DNA from: CAYUCY01 sp964443525
GTDB lineage: Bacteria; Pseudomonadota; Alphaproteobacteria; Caedimonadales; Caedimonadaceae
Direction: 5' to 3'
Length of the DNA: 19,298 nucleotides
Assembly (NCBI GenBank): GCA_964443525.1
Contig: CAYUCY010000029.1
Span: 1 to 19,298 of the forward strand
Below the pieces are notes generated by a model that made no database searches, was not told where the DNA came from, and was given only the letters and a program-made list of their open reading frames with translations. Both the position numbers and the translations under genes were made by a program. Of this stretch, positions 7,570 to 15,037 are shown piece by piece (position 1 is the stretch's first letter; every line of letters begins with the position of its first letter).

Positions 7570-7860
7570 ATGAAAAAAAAGATCATTACAGGCCTGTCTA
7601 TCAGCATATTTTTAGGAGTTGCAAGTCCATCACATGCTTTTCTTAATTTCATGAAGCCGCAAAAATCTGAAGAAGCTAGAGAGCGGGAAAAGGCGTGTGA
7701 AGCCCAGGCTGAAGAAATGCTTAAAACCGATGAGGATGGGAAGCTAACTTGGGAAAAGCGGGACCTTTCTCCGAAAACATGGGTGAGCGAGTGCGCTAGA
7801 GCTAAGGCAAAAAATGCGCCTGATCCCACCGACCGAAATCCGAAACCTTACTATCAGTAG
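7570..7860 (+). CDS. Small exported protein, unknown function
   Basis: A 96-residue protein with a textbook signal peptide, MKKKIITGLSISIFLGVAS, cleaved near SHA. The mature part of about 75 residues is charged, with two cysteines (in ACEAQ and SECAR) that could form a periplasmic disulfide, and a Pro/Asn-rich end. AAAGGAGG sits seven bases before the ATG at 7570; the in-frame ATG at 7564 is too close to it. Followed by a 157-bp gene-free spacer to the convergent carrier gene. Function unknown. Confidence 0.7.
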   Translation: MKKKIITGLSISIFLGVASPSHAFLNFMKPQKSEEAREREKACEAQAEEMLKTDEDGKLTWEKRDLSPKTWVSECARAKAKNAPDPTDRNPKPYYQ

Positions 7861-8017
7861 GAGCTTAAAGAAGATAAATACCTAACCCTATTGAGCCTCT
7901 TTTCGAGGTCACTGCTGAGCTTATCCTCTATTTATCGGCATTCTTGTTCTCCTTGCAGGGTAATAAAAATTCTTTATCTCCAGAATTATTAATATAAATC
8001 ATAAGAAGTGTTCGTTT

Positions 8018-8893
8018 TTAATCCGTCTTATGTTTTGTGATGAGAGTCATGACGGAGCTCGGGATATAAGTGAGAGCAAGAATTTTAGAAGCATGAACAA
8101 AGGGTCCTCTCCCCTGTTGCCGAGCGACTTCTCGTAAGCCTTGAAAGAAAGATCGAGAGGAAATTGGATTCTCCTTTTGCATACTTGTGCTGAGCACGAT
8201 AAAAGGCGCGGAGACAATCAAGGTCACGGCACCGACCACGCTTCCGATCAGACTCTCACGAACATAATGTTGCTTCTCTGAAGCGCACGAATCAATAGGC
8301 CACGCTTTTTTAAGGGCATTTTCAGTTGCAATAAATGCAATCCAACCGGCGGCGGATTGTCCTGACCTCAAATAAAAACCCTCATAAAGAAAACGAAGGT
8401 AGAGGAATGAAAAACTAAAGCGCGGTGGTGACGTACTCCGAAACGTAAGGACAGCGACACGTAATCGATCAACTGGAGCTAGAATGAGGCTATCGGCAAA
8501 GGATGTCACGGATCCCGTCAAAATACCAGAAAGAAGGGACTTTTGGGGCACACCCCATCTGGTTTCAAGAGTAGGCGGAAGAGCTGATATTAAATACATC
8601 CTAGGGAACCAGAGAGCATAGCGGGGAATATTATAAGTTCCCCCCTTCCAGAAGCCACGAATCCCGTCCATTTTATAAATTCGCAAAAGCGCCTGCAGAG
8701 GCGAAATATTGTCCGCGCTGCAATGAGTCCCTAAAACCATACAGGGATACTCGAGTGCAAAGGCGAGAGAACTCCTAAGCAGACCTTGCTTTAGATGAGT
8801 CTCAATAGATGGGGATTCATCGCATCTGGAAGCAGAAAGCGAAAGGCTTTTCCAAAGAAGGCCGATCATTAAAAAAAAGATTTTGAGCTTCAT
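8018..8893 (-). CDS. Mitochondrial carrier family (SLC25-like) protein with N-terminal signal sequence
   Basis: A 291-residue protein with the tripartite layout of mitochondrial carriers. Prolines that would kink the odd-numbered helices sit at 50 (YPCMVLG), 140 (APVDRLRV) and 230 (APFIVLS), exactly 90 residues apart. Each is followed 30-33 residues later by the carrier-type Gly/aromatic motif: DGIRGFWKGG, LYEGFYLRSG and QQGRGPFVHAS. The PX[DE]XX[KR] signature is intact only in repeat 2; repeats 1 and 3 lack the acidic residue. Residues 1-21 form a signal-like segment (MKLKIFFLMIGLLWKSLSLSA). Carriers are normally eukaryotic; Legionella LncP is a known bacterial example delivered to host mitochondria. 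Substrate and location are unknown; export toward the host is an inference. Confidence 0.75.
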   Translation of the reverse strand: MKLKIFFLMIGLLWKSLSLSASRCDESPSIETHLKQGLLRSSLAFALEYPCMVLGTHCSADNISPLQALLRIYKMDGIRGFWKGGTYNIPRYALWFPRMYLISALPPTLETRWGVPQKSLLSGILTGSVTSFADSLILAPVDRLRVAVLTFRSTSPPRFSFSFLYLRFLYEGFYLRSGQSAAGWIAFIATENALKKAWPIDSCASEKQHYVRESLIGSVVGAVTLIVSAPFIVLSTSMQKENPISSRSFFQGLREVARQQGRGPFVHASKILALTYIPSSVMTLITKHKTD

Positions 8894-9038
8894 TCTTCCA
8901 CTTTTGTTTTGTTTCCTCTGTGCATATCAAAAAAACAGAAAAATGGAAATAATTAGTGAATTCTTAAGAAATAATTGGTATCATAATAATGTAGGTAGAG
9001 GTAAGTGCTTCTATGTATTGAAAAAGGGAGGTGTTGTT

Positions 9039-9254
9039 ATGAAATTAGCAAGTATAGCACTCATTGCTGCGACAGCATTTGCTGTATCCGGATGCACCAC
9101 ATCTGAGAAAAAGGTTGCCGGAACTCTCGTCGGTGCGGCCGGTGGGGCGGCCATTGGTTCTGCTTTCGGTAGCGGAACCGGTCAGGTTGTCGGTGCGGCC
9201 GTTGGTGCCGGTGCCGGTGCTCTTCTTGGCCACGAAGTCGGCAAGCGGATGTAA
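9039..9254 (+). CDS. Glycine-zipper outer-membrane lipoprotein (17-kDa antigen/OsmB-like)
   Basis: A 71-residue protein whose N-terminal signal ends in a lipobox, AVSGC, with Cys18 as the lipidated residue. The mature part is a glycine zipper (GTLVGAAGGAAIGSAFGSG, then GAAVGAGAGALLG) ending in HEVGKRM, typical of the Gly-zipper_2TM family such as the Rickettsia 17-kDa antigen and OsmB/SlyB. It should be anchored in the outer membrane. GGGAGGTG lies a few bases before the ATG at 9039; an upstream extension of the frame to 8883 has no such site. A strong intrinsic terminator follows, so it is probably a monocistronic, well-expressed gene. Confidence 0.85.
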   Translation: MKLASIALIAATAFAVSGCTTSEKKVAGTLVGAAGGAAIGSAFGSGTGQVVGAAVGAGAGALLGHEVGKRM

Positions 9255-9287
9255 GATGCTGACTAAATAAGTTTTTGAAAGACCTTT

Positions 9288-9316
9288 AAAGGCCGCATCC
9301 TTTTGCGGCCTTTTTT
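9288..9316 (+). terminator. Intrinsic terminator of the glycine-zipper lipoprotein gene
   Basis: A perfect 10-bp stem (9288-9297 with 9304-9313, core GGCCGCA/TGCGGCC), a 6-nt loop, and a T-run to 9316. It overlaps the stop of the convergent gene at 9315 by two bases. Confidence 0.9.
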
Positions 9317-10436
9317 ATCTTTCTAAAAACAGAACTCTTATTCTTTTATAGTAAGAGAAAGAACCATATGCGAAATGTTCGCCTGGTGCCGTTGTAAACA
9401 GAAGGTAAACCAAGAAGAGCGCCAGAGCTTGAGAAAGAACTTCAAAAAAAGACATAGAAAAGCCTTGAAGAGTCTCAAGAAGGTTAGCTAAAGGGTTTGC
9501 AGGAGTTTCTTCTCTCAAGGAAGACCTTGAAATACTCTTTTCACTTTCGACGTTTGTCTCATGTGGTTGTTTGTTATGAGCAGGAGGCGACGATTCTCCT
9601 TCGCCACTTACCGCCTTTCCACTCCATCGTGCTGTGAGCGTTAAAAGAAGCTTCAAAGAAGTAAGGTTGTGACGGTCTAACCCTATCCCACCTCTCTCAA
9701 AAGAAATCCGGGAGCGAGGAACAAGAACATTTTTAATTGGATAAATCCCACTTCTCAATCCTACAAGAGCATCAACCAGTTGTTGAGGAGATGTTCCTTT
9801 AAGTCCTTTAAAAGGACCGTTTCCTCCTGTGTTGGTAAACGGTGGTGAAGGCGGTGTTCCATCATCGAAGAAAGAGGGGTCTTCTCCTGGCTCTTCCTCC
9901 TCTCCGTCGTTCGAAAGGTTGGTTTCGGATATCTGTGTTCTTAAAATGCCGGGAGAAGGCTGAAAAGAAGTATTCGATGGAAAAGTTTCTTCACCGTTGT
10001 CTTTAGCTAAATCACCCTGAAGGGCTTCTTCACTATCGGGTAAGACGATTGCCGGTTGAGGTAAAGACGTAGCAGCCTCTTCAAAAGAGGCATTCGCTGT
10101 TCTTGAAAGTCCTTCCCGTGTATAGTAGTAAAGTTCCCTGAGAAGGATCTTGTCCTCTTCAAGAAAAGGGAGGTCAAGCTCGCTTTCATCAATTTGCTCG
10201 GGGTTGGCGATTCCGAGAGCAGGTCCCATAATCATACGCCAGAATTTCATATCCTCCCAAAGATCTTCAAGGCGATGATCTTCCCGAACGTGACAAGTTG
10301 CATAAATGCCCTCTCCAAGGGCAGCTTTCTGAGAATTCCCTACGAAATACCTAACTTCAACGAGACTGGAGAAGGAAAGACTTGGCATCAGGAGGAGAAA
10401 AAACAAAAAAAGGCTTCGGATATTCGAATATGACAT
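9315..10436 (-). CDS. Exported protein with C-terminal membrane segment, unknown function
   Basis: A 373-residue protein with a signal peptide (MSYSNIRSLFLFFLLLMPSL, cleavage near SFS), a folded-looking N-terminal part to about residue 115, and a long acidic, Pro/Ser-rich low-complexity middle (GEEEEPGEDPSFF, TPPSPPF). A conserved-looking segment follows (QQLVDALVGLRSGIYPIKNV). Near the end is a hydrophobic segment (FFEVLSQALALFLVYLLF) with a short basic tail (YYKRIRVLFLER). That is consistent with a periplasm-facing or surface protein anchored at its C terminus. AAGGAAAA precedes the ATG. It lies 31 bases after the biotin-ligase-like gene on the same strand and is probably co-transcribed with it. 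I do not recognise the family. Confidence 0.65.
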   Translation of the reverse strand: MSYSNIRSLFLFFLLLMPSLSFSSLVEVRYFVGNSQKAALGEGIYATCHVREDHRLEDLWEDMKFWRMIMGPALGIANPEQIDESELDLPFLEEDKILLRELYYYTREGLSRTANASFEEAATSLPQPAIVLPDSEEALQGDLAKDNGEETFPSNTSFQPSPGILRTQISETNLSNDGEEEEPGEDPSFFDDGTPPSPPFTNTGGNGPFKGLKGTSPQQLVDALVGLRSGIYPIKNVLVPRSRISFERGGIGLDRHNLTSLKLLLTLTARWSGKAVSGEGESSPPAHNKQPHETNVESEKSISRSSLREETPANPLANLLETLQGFSMSFFEVLSQALALFLVYLLFTTAPGEHFAYGSFSYYKRIRVLFLER

Positions 10437-10467
10437 AAAGTTTTCCTTGCTGTATTGGGGGAGAATT

Positions 10468-11301
10468 TTACTTTAGTTTCGGGACGATTTCACCAGTTAC
10501 AAAAGTTTTCAGGCTTGAAGTCGTTTGAAGTTCGAGATGTCCATAGTTGTTTACACCTTTAAAAATCCCCGTATAAGTGTTTTTCCCATCAAAAACCTCG
10601 ATCTCTTCCCCTAGATAACAAAGCGAACCACAGTAGACGGAGAAGATTTGAGAGAAGCTTTCCGAAGTGAGTCCATGAAAGCGTTCGTAAACGGCGGTCA
10701 TCAGACGTTCGATCACATCACCTACGAGCGGAGGATCCTCAAGAAGAAGAGCGAGCGATGTAACAGGCTGATCAATTGTAGAGGTTGCTTCTCTGCTTAA
10801 GGAAACATTGATTCCTATCCCTACAATAAGAGTCAAAAACAGACTCCCTAAATCAGCACTACATAAAATCCCCCCGATTTTTTCGCTTCCTATAAGCGCG
10901 TTATTGACCCACCTTAATTTGGGATGGAGGCCGTAAGATTCAAGGGTATCAATGAGAGCAACACCTGCGATAGATGAGAGATACGGAAGAAGTCTAGCTT
11001 GTTCTCGGGGGAGCGGAATCGCAAAGGTTGTAAAGACATTCCCGGGTGGCGAGACCCAGGTTCTCCCCCACATGCCCTTACCTCCTTCTTGTGTATCGGT
11101 CGTGACAACGATCCACTTATTCAGAGCCAGATCTTTAAGATGTTCACGGATCGTATCTTGGGTGGAGGTGACGCTTTCATAATGTCGACGAACAAGTTGC
11201 GTTTCTCCAAAAGTAAAAGCGCTTTCTACATAAGGCTGGCTTGCGAGAGATAACTGAGGAAGAGCAAAAAACAGAAGAAATGCAAAAATTTTTGAATTCA
11301 T
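10468..11301 (-). CDS. Biotin-protein-ligase-like protein with signal peptide and altered active-site motifs
   Basis: 277 residues. A signal peptide (MNSKIFAFLLFFALPQLSLA) precedes a class I biotin-ligase catalytic domain without DNA-binding domain. Family landmarks are ESVTSTQDT (residues 42-50), GGKGMWGRTWVSPPGN (73-88), LRWVNNALIGSEKIGGIL (129-146, Lys141 equal to E. coli BirA Lys183), GIGINVSL, and the C-terminal SH3-like domain (GEEIEVFDGKN to TGEI). Compared with BirA, the GRGRRGR loop is changed to GKGMWGR, so Met replaces Arg118, and KWPND becomes RWVNN. The ATG at 11301 has AAGGAG at good spacing. An upstream extension to 11373 would begin at a TTG that looks like a -35 box. BirA is normally cytosolic, so export is odd. 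It may be a neofunctionalised or promiscuous ligase, or inactive. Confidence 0.8.
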   Translation of the reverse strand: MNSKIFAFLLFFALPQLSLASQPYVESAFTFGETQLVRRHYESVTSTQDTIREHLKDLALNKWIVVTTDTQEGGKGMWGRTWVSPPGNVFTTFAIPLPREQARLLPYLSSIAGVALIDTLESYGLHPKLRWVNNALIGSEKIGGILCSADLGSLFLTLIVGIGINVSLSREATSTIDQPVTSLALLLEDPPLVGDVIERLMTAVYERFHGLTSESFSQIFSVYCGSLCYLGEEIEVFDGKNTYTGIFKGVNNYGHLELQTTSSLKTFVTGEIVPKLK

Positions 11302-11322
11302 ACACACTCCTTGATAGAGCCG

Positions 11323-11351
11323 AAAAAATTTCTTCATGCTTAAAAGCATGA
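11323..11351 (-). terminator. Probable intrinsic terminator after enolase
   Basis: On the minus strand, TCATGCTT pairs with AAGCATGA (11351-11344 with 11341-11334) and is followed by AGAAA and six T (11328-11323). It sits between the enolase stop (11395) and the biotin-ligase-like start, so the latter is probably transcribed from its own promoter. Confidence 0.5.
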
Positions 11352-11373
11352 CAGTAAGGATTTTCTCTGTCAA
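11345..11373 (-). promoter_or_regulatory. Possible promoter of the biotin-ligase-like gene
   Basis: A perfect TTGACA (11373-11368) is followed after 17 bases by CATGCT (11350-11345), only 3/6 of a -10 box. It overlaps the hairpin of the enolase terminator. The -35 element is good and the -10 element is weak. Confidence 0.3.
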
Positions 11374-11394
11374 TGGGGTAAAAGCTCTTACGAT

Positions 11395-12648
11395 TCAGAA
11401 GCGGGCTTGAAGCCCTAGAGATTCCTCGATGCGAATGAGTTGGTTATACTTGGCAACGCGATCCGTGCGAGAGAGAGAGCCCGTTTTGATTTGGCCGCAG
11501 TTGGTGGCAACAGCTAGATCTGCAATTATCGTCTCTTCCGTTTCCCCCGAGCGGTGAGAAAGGATGGTCTTATAATCGTTATGCTGGGCCATCTCAACAG
11601 CCTCTAAGGTCTCGGTAAGTGTTCCGATCTGATTCACCTTAATCAAAATGGCGTTTGCAAGTCCCTGATGGATGCCGTCTTGAAGACGCTTCGTGTTGGT
11701 GACGAACAGGTCGTCTCCGACGAGCTGGATTTGTTTTCCTAAGGAAGTTGTTAAGGCTTTCCATCCTTCGAAGTCGTCTTCGGCCATGCCGTCTTCGATT
11801 GAGCGAATCGGATATTTGGCAACGAATGCTTCATAATAATGGACAAGATCCGCCGCATCGAGAATTTTATCCTCTCCTTTCAGATGATACTTTCCGCCCT
11901 TATAAAATTCCGTCGCCGCCACATCAAGGGCAAGCTGAACGTCTTCCCCGGGGCGATAACCGGCTGCCTCTATCGCCTTCATGATAAAGGAAAGAGCCTC
12001 GTCGGAACTTTTGAGGTTAGGGGCAAACCCCCCTTCATCGCCGACATTTGTATTGTGTCCCGCCTTGCTCAATTCTTTTTTCAGAGCATGAAAAACCTCG
12101 GATCCCACACGAACGGCTTCTTTCAGGGAAGGGGCGCCCACGGGCACAATCATAAACTCTTGGATGTCAATGGGATTGTCTGCATGAGCTCCTCCGTTAA
12201 TGATATTCATGAGAGGCATCGGGAGGCGGCTGGCTTGGACACCGCCGATATATCTGTAAAGCGGAAGATTCAACTCGGTGGCTGCCGCTTTTGCAACGGC
12301 AAGACTGATCCCGAGCAAAGCGTTTGCGCCGTATTTTCTCTTATTCTCAGTTCCGTCCAAGGCGATCATGGCAAGGTCGATCTCTCTTTGATAAAATGCT
12401 TCTTTTCCCGACAGAAGATCGAAGAGATCCCCATGAACAGCTTCAATGGCACCAAGCACACCTTTGCCATTATAACGAGAGGAATCCCCGTCACGAAGCT
12501 CAAGGGCCTCATGGGTGCCCGTGGAGGCGCCTGAAGGAACGGAAGCCCTCCCCATTGCGCCGCTTTCAAGAAAACAGTCGACCTCTAGAGTAGGGTTCCC
12601 CCGAGAGTCCAGAATTTCGCGGGCGTGGAGATCAAGAATAGCTGACAT
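11395..12648 (-). CDS. eno: Enolase
   Basis: Enolase interconverts 2-phosphoglycerate and phosphoenolpyruvate in glycolysis. With the start at 12648 it has 417 residues, normal for bacterial enolase, and begins MSAILDLHAREILDSRGNPT. Catalytic and metal residues are visible: Glu205 in VGDEGGFAP, Mg2+ ligands Asp242 (LALDVAA), Glu285 (SIEDGMAE) and Asp312 (VGDDLFV), and Lys337 in ILIKVNQIGT. SHRSGETEE forms the phosphate-contacting loop. AAGAGGA lies before the ATG at 12648; the frame continues upstream to 12699 without such a site. It follows hppA on the same strand but a terminator separates them. The assignment is certain. Confidence 0.97.
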   Translation of the reverse strand: MSAILDLHAREILDSRGNPTLEVDCFLESGAMGRASVPSGASTGTHEALELRDGDSSRYNGKGVLGAIEAVHGDLFDLLSGKEAFYQREIDLAMIALDGTENKRKYGANALLGISLAVAKAAATELNLPLYRYIGGVQASRLPMPLMNIINGGAHADNPIDIQEFMIVPVGAPSLKEAVRVGSEVFHALKKELSKAGHNTNVGDEGGFAPNLKSSDEALSFIMKAIEAAGYRPGEDVQLALDVAATEFYKGGKYHLKGEDKILDAADLVHYYEAFVAKYPIRSIEDGMAEDDFEGWKALTTSLGKQIQLVGDDLFVTNTKRLQDGIHQGLANAILIKVNQIGTLTETLEAVEMAQHNDYKTILSHRSGETEETIIADLAVATNCGQIKTGSLSRTDRVAKYNQLIRIEESLGLQARF

Positions 12649-12724
12649 AGGATCCTCTTCTTTCAGGTAAATTACTTGGTTCTGACGATACTGAATCACC
12701 CTTCATCTGGCAAGAGGGCTCAAG

Positions 12725-12751
12725 AAAAAAAGCCCCGGACGGATCCAGGGC
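12725..12751 (-). terminator. Intrinsic terminator of hppA
   Basis: On the minus strand GCCC pairs with GGGC and, after one mismatch, TCC pairs with GGA, around a tetraloop (arms within 12732-12751). Seven T follow (12731-12725). It starts about 24 bases after the hppA stop, so it ends the hppA transcript before enolase. Confidence 0.75.
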
Positions 12752-12774
12752 CTAAGATTGGGTCGATTTTATCC

Positions 12775-14859
12775 TTAACCGTGGTGAGCAAGAATCGCCA
12801 GCAAAAGCAAGGCTACAATGTTGGTGATTTTGATCATCGGGTTAACGGCGGGTCCTGCCGTATCCTTGTAAGGATCGCCAACCGTATCTCCTGTCACGGC
12901 AGCCTTGTGAGCATCAGAACCCTTACCGCCATGGTGACCGTCTTCGATATACTTCTTCGCATTATCCCAGGCACCCCCGCCGGAGGTCATTGAGATGGCC
13001 ACGAAAAGACCTGTGACGATTGTCCCGAGAAGCATGGCACCGAGAGCCGTGAAGGCAGCCTCTTTCGAGTCGATCCAGTTAATGATGAACCAAAGCACGA
13101 CGGGCGCGAGGACGGGTAAAAGAGAGGGAAGAATCATCTCTTTAATCGCCGCTTTCGTCAAAAGGTCAACTGCTTTGCCGTATTCAGGCTTAGCTTTGCC
13201 TTCCATAATCCCCTTGATATCCTTAAACTGGCGGCGGACCTCCATGACAACCGCCCCACCCGCACGTCCGACAGCCATCATACCCATGGCTCCAAAAAGA
13301 TAGGGCATAAGGCCTCCGATAAAGAGCCCGATGACGACATAAGGATCCTGCAAAGCAAAGGCGCAGTCCATGCCGGGAAAGTAATGGTTGAGGTCTTCCG
13401 TATAGGCTGCGAAAAGGACGAGAGCGGCGAGCCCTGCGGATCCGATCGCATATCCTTTTGTGACGGCCTTTGTTGTGTTTCCGACAGCATCTAAGGCATC
13501 CGTTACGGTTCGTACGTCGGAGGGGAGCTCCGACATCTCAGCAATACCGCCTGCATTGTCTGTAATTGGACCATACGCATCAAGCGCAACGATCATCCCG
13601 GCTAAAGCAAGCATGGCAGTCGCTGCAATAGCGATTCCGTAAAGGCCTGCATTCATGTAGGACACCAAAATCCCGCCGCAAATAACGAGAACGGGCATGG
13701 CCGTTGCTTCCATGGAAACGGCCAGGCCTTGGATGATGTTCGTTGCATGACCTGTTTCGGAGGAAGCGGCAACGCTCCTGACAGGACGATAACTCGTTGA
13801 CGTATAGTATTCCGTGATCCAGACGATTAGGGCTGTCACAACAACTCCCGTCAAGGCGCAGACAAGAAGCTTGAGACCCGTGATCTCATTTCCGCCGACC
13901 ATAAAGGGGGTGTTCAAATCCCCAAAAAGAAACTTGGTTGCAAGGACGACTAGGATGGTGGAGATCACACAACATACCACCAATCCTTTGTAAAGAGCCG
14001 TCATTATATTTTTGCTGCCTGAGAGTTTAACGCCGAACGTTCCTATGATGGAGCCGATGATACAAACTCCGCCGATCAACAGAGGAAAGTTCATGAGAAG
14101 TTGTGAGACGGTTCCTTCCGCAAAGATGGCACCTAAAACCATGGTGGCTACAATCGTGACGACATACGTCTCGAAGAGATCTGCCGCCATACCTGCACAA
14201 TCTCCAACGTTATCGCCGACATTGTCGGCAATCACGGCGGGATTTCGAGGATCGTCTTCCGGGATGCCAGCCTCGATTTTTCCGACCAGATCTGCACCTA
14301 CGTCCGCTCCCTTCGTAAAGATACCGCCACCGAGACGAGCAAAGATTGAGATGAGAGAGGCGCCGAAACTAAGTCCAACCAAAGCTTCGAGAAGGCTTCT
14401 TTGCTCAACATTTGTATGCTGCAGAACCATATAGTAGCCTGTCACGCCGATCAGACCGAGACCGACCACGAGCATCCCGGTGATGGCACCGCCTTTAAAG
14501 GCAATGTCGAGGGCCTTTTGGAGGCTGGTTTTTGCGGCCTCCGCTGTTCTGACATTCGCCCGAACAGAGACATTCATCCCGATATAGCCGGCAACCCCCG
14601 ACAAGACTGCCCCCAAGACGAAACCGATGCCTACGTGAAGGCCCAAGAACCAAGAGAGTACGGCGGTTACAACGGCACCGACAAGGGCGATCGTTGTGTA
14701 TTGACGGTTCAGGTACGCTTGAGCTCCTTCCTGGATCGCTCCTGCGATCTCTTGCATACGCGCAGTGCCAGTACTCATGGCAAAGACCTGTTTCCCGGCA
14801 AAAACGCCGTAAAGCAGAGCCAGTGCTCCGCAAAAGAGAATAAAGAGATAGATTTCCAT
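12775..14859 (-). CDS. hppA: Membrane-bound H+-translocating pyrophosphatase, K+-independent type
   Basis: HppA couples hydrolysis of pyrophosphate to proton pumping across the inner membrane. At 694 residues with about 16 hydrophobic helices it is full length. Substrate and metal motifs are present: DVGADLVGKIE (residues 186-196), DDPRNPAVIADNVGDNVGD (from 202), DAYGPITDNAGG (427-438) and, near the end, TGDTVGDPYKDTAGPA. The stretch GNTTKAVTKG has Lys464 and Thr467 where K+-dependent enzymes carry Ala at both, so this should be the K+-independent H+ pump common in alphaproteobacteria. AAGGAAGGA precedes the ATG. Such pumps let energy-limited or intracellular bacteria recover energy from biosynthetic pyrophosphate. 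Confidence 0.96.
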   Translation of the reverse strand: MEIYLFILFCGALALLYGVFAGKQVFAMSTGTARMQEIAGAIQEGAQAYLNRQYTTIALVGAVVTAVLSWFLGLHVGIGFVLGAVLSGVAGYIGMNVSVRANVRTAEAAKTSLQKALDIAFKGGAITGMLVVGLGLIGVTGYYMVLQHTNVEQRSLLEALVGLSFGASLISIFARLGGGIFTKGADVGADLVGKIEAGIPEDDPRNPAVIADNVGDNVGDCAGMAADLFETYVVTIVATMVLGAIFAEGTVSQLLMNFPLLIGGVCIIGSIIGTFGVKLSGSKNIMTALYKGLVVCCVISTILVVLATKFLFGDLNTPFMVGGNEITGLKLLVCALTGVVVTALIVWITEYYTSTSYRPVRSVAASSETGHATNIIQGLAVSMEATAMPVLVICGGILVSYMNAGLYGIAIAATAMLALAGMIVALDAYGPITDNAGGIAEMSELPSDVRTVTDALDAVGNTTKAVTKGYAIGSAGLAALVLFAAYTEDLNHYFPGMDCAFALQDPYVVIGLFIGGLMPYLFGAMGMMAVGRAGGAVVMEVRRQFKDIKGIMEGKAKPEYGKAVDLLTKAAIKEMILPSLLPVLAPVVLWFIINWIDSKEAAFTALGAMLLGTIVTGLFVAISMTSGGGAWDNAKKYIEDGHHGGKGSDAHKAAVTGDTVGDPYKDTAGPAVNPMIKITNIVALLLLAILAHHG

Positions 14860-14892
14860 ATGTCCTTCCTTTAATAAGGTTAATCGTGAGAA

Positions 14893-14928
14893 AAGGAGGG
14901 AAGAAAAATTTATCCTCCCTTATTTTTT
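14893..14928. terminator. Bidirectional terminator-like hairpin between the channel gene and hppA
   Basis: Arms 14893-14901 and 14913-14921 pair over nine positions with one mismatch and one G-T. T-runs flank it in both directions (14923-14928 on plus, four T on minus). It sits about 35 bases upstream of the hppA start and could end read-through from the channel gene or act as a leader hairpin. The remaining spacer to 15037 shows no gene. Confidence 0.4.
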
Positions 14929-15037
14929 CATTGTTATCAAATGGAAGGTGCCAGAACTTTGTGGGAGATGCAAGTTGCTATCATCAATTTTAAATAAGTT
15001 ATCGAAAAGGCAATCAAGGAACGTAAAATTTATTCTC

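Noticed and set aside
8883..9038. N-terminal extension of the glycine-zipper protein
   Set aside because: The ATG at 9039 has a strong ribosome-binding site and is followed by a lipoprotein signal; the extension would bury it.
11302..11373. N-terminal extension of the biotin-ligase-like protein starting at a TTG
   Set aside because: The TTG is part of a TTGACA box, and AAGGAG directly precedes the ATG at 11301.
11839..12534. Long plus-strand frame (231 codons) inside enolase
   Set aside because: Shadow frame antisense to a certain enolase gene, with no recognisable protein features.
12649..12699. 17-residue N-terminal extension of enolase
   Set aside because: Enolases start at the MSAI position; AAGAGGA lies before it.
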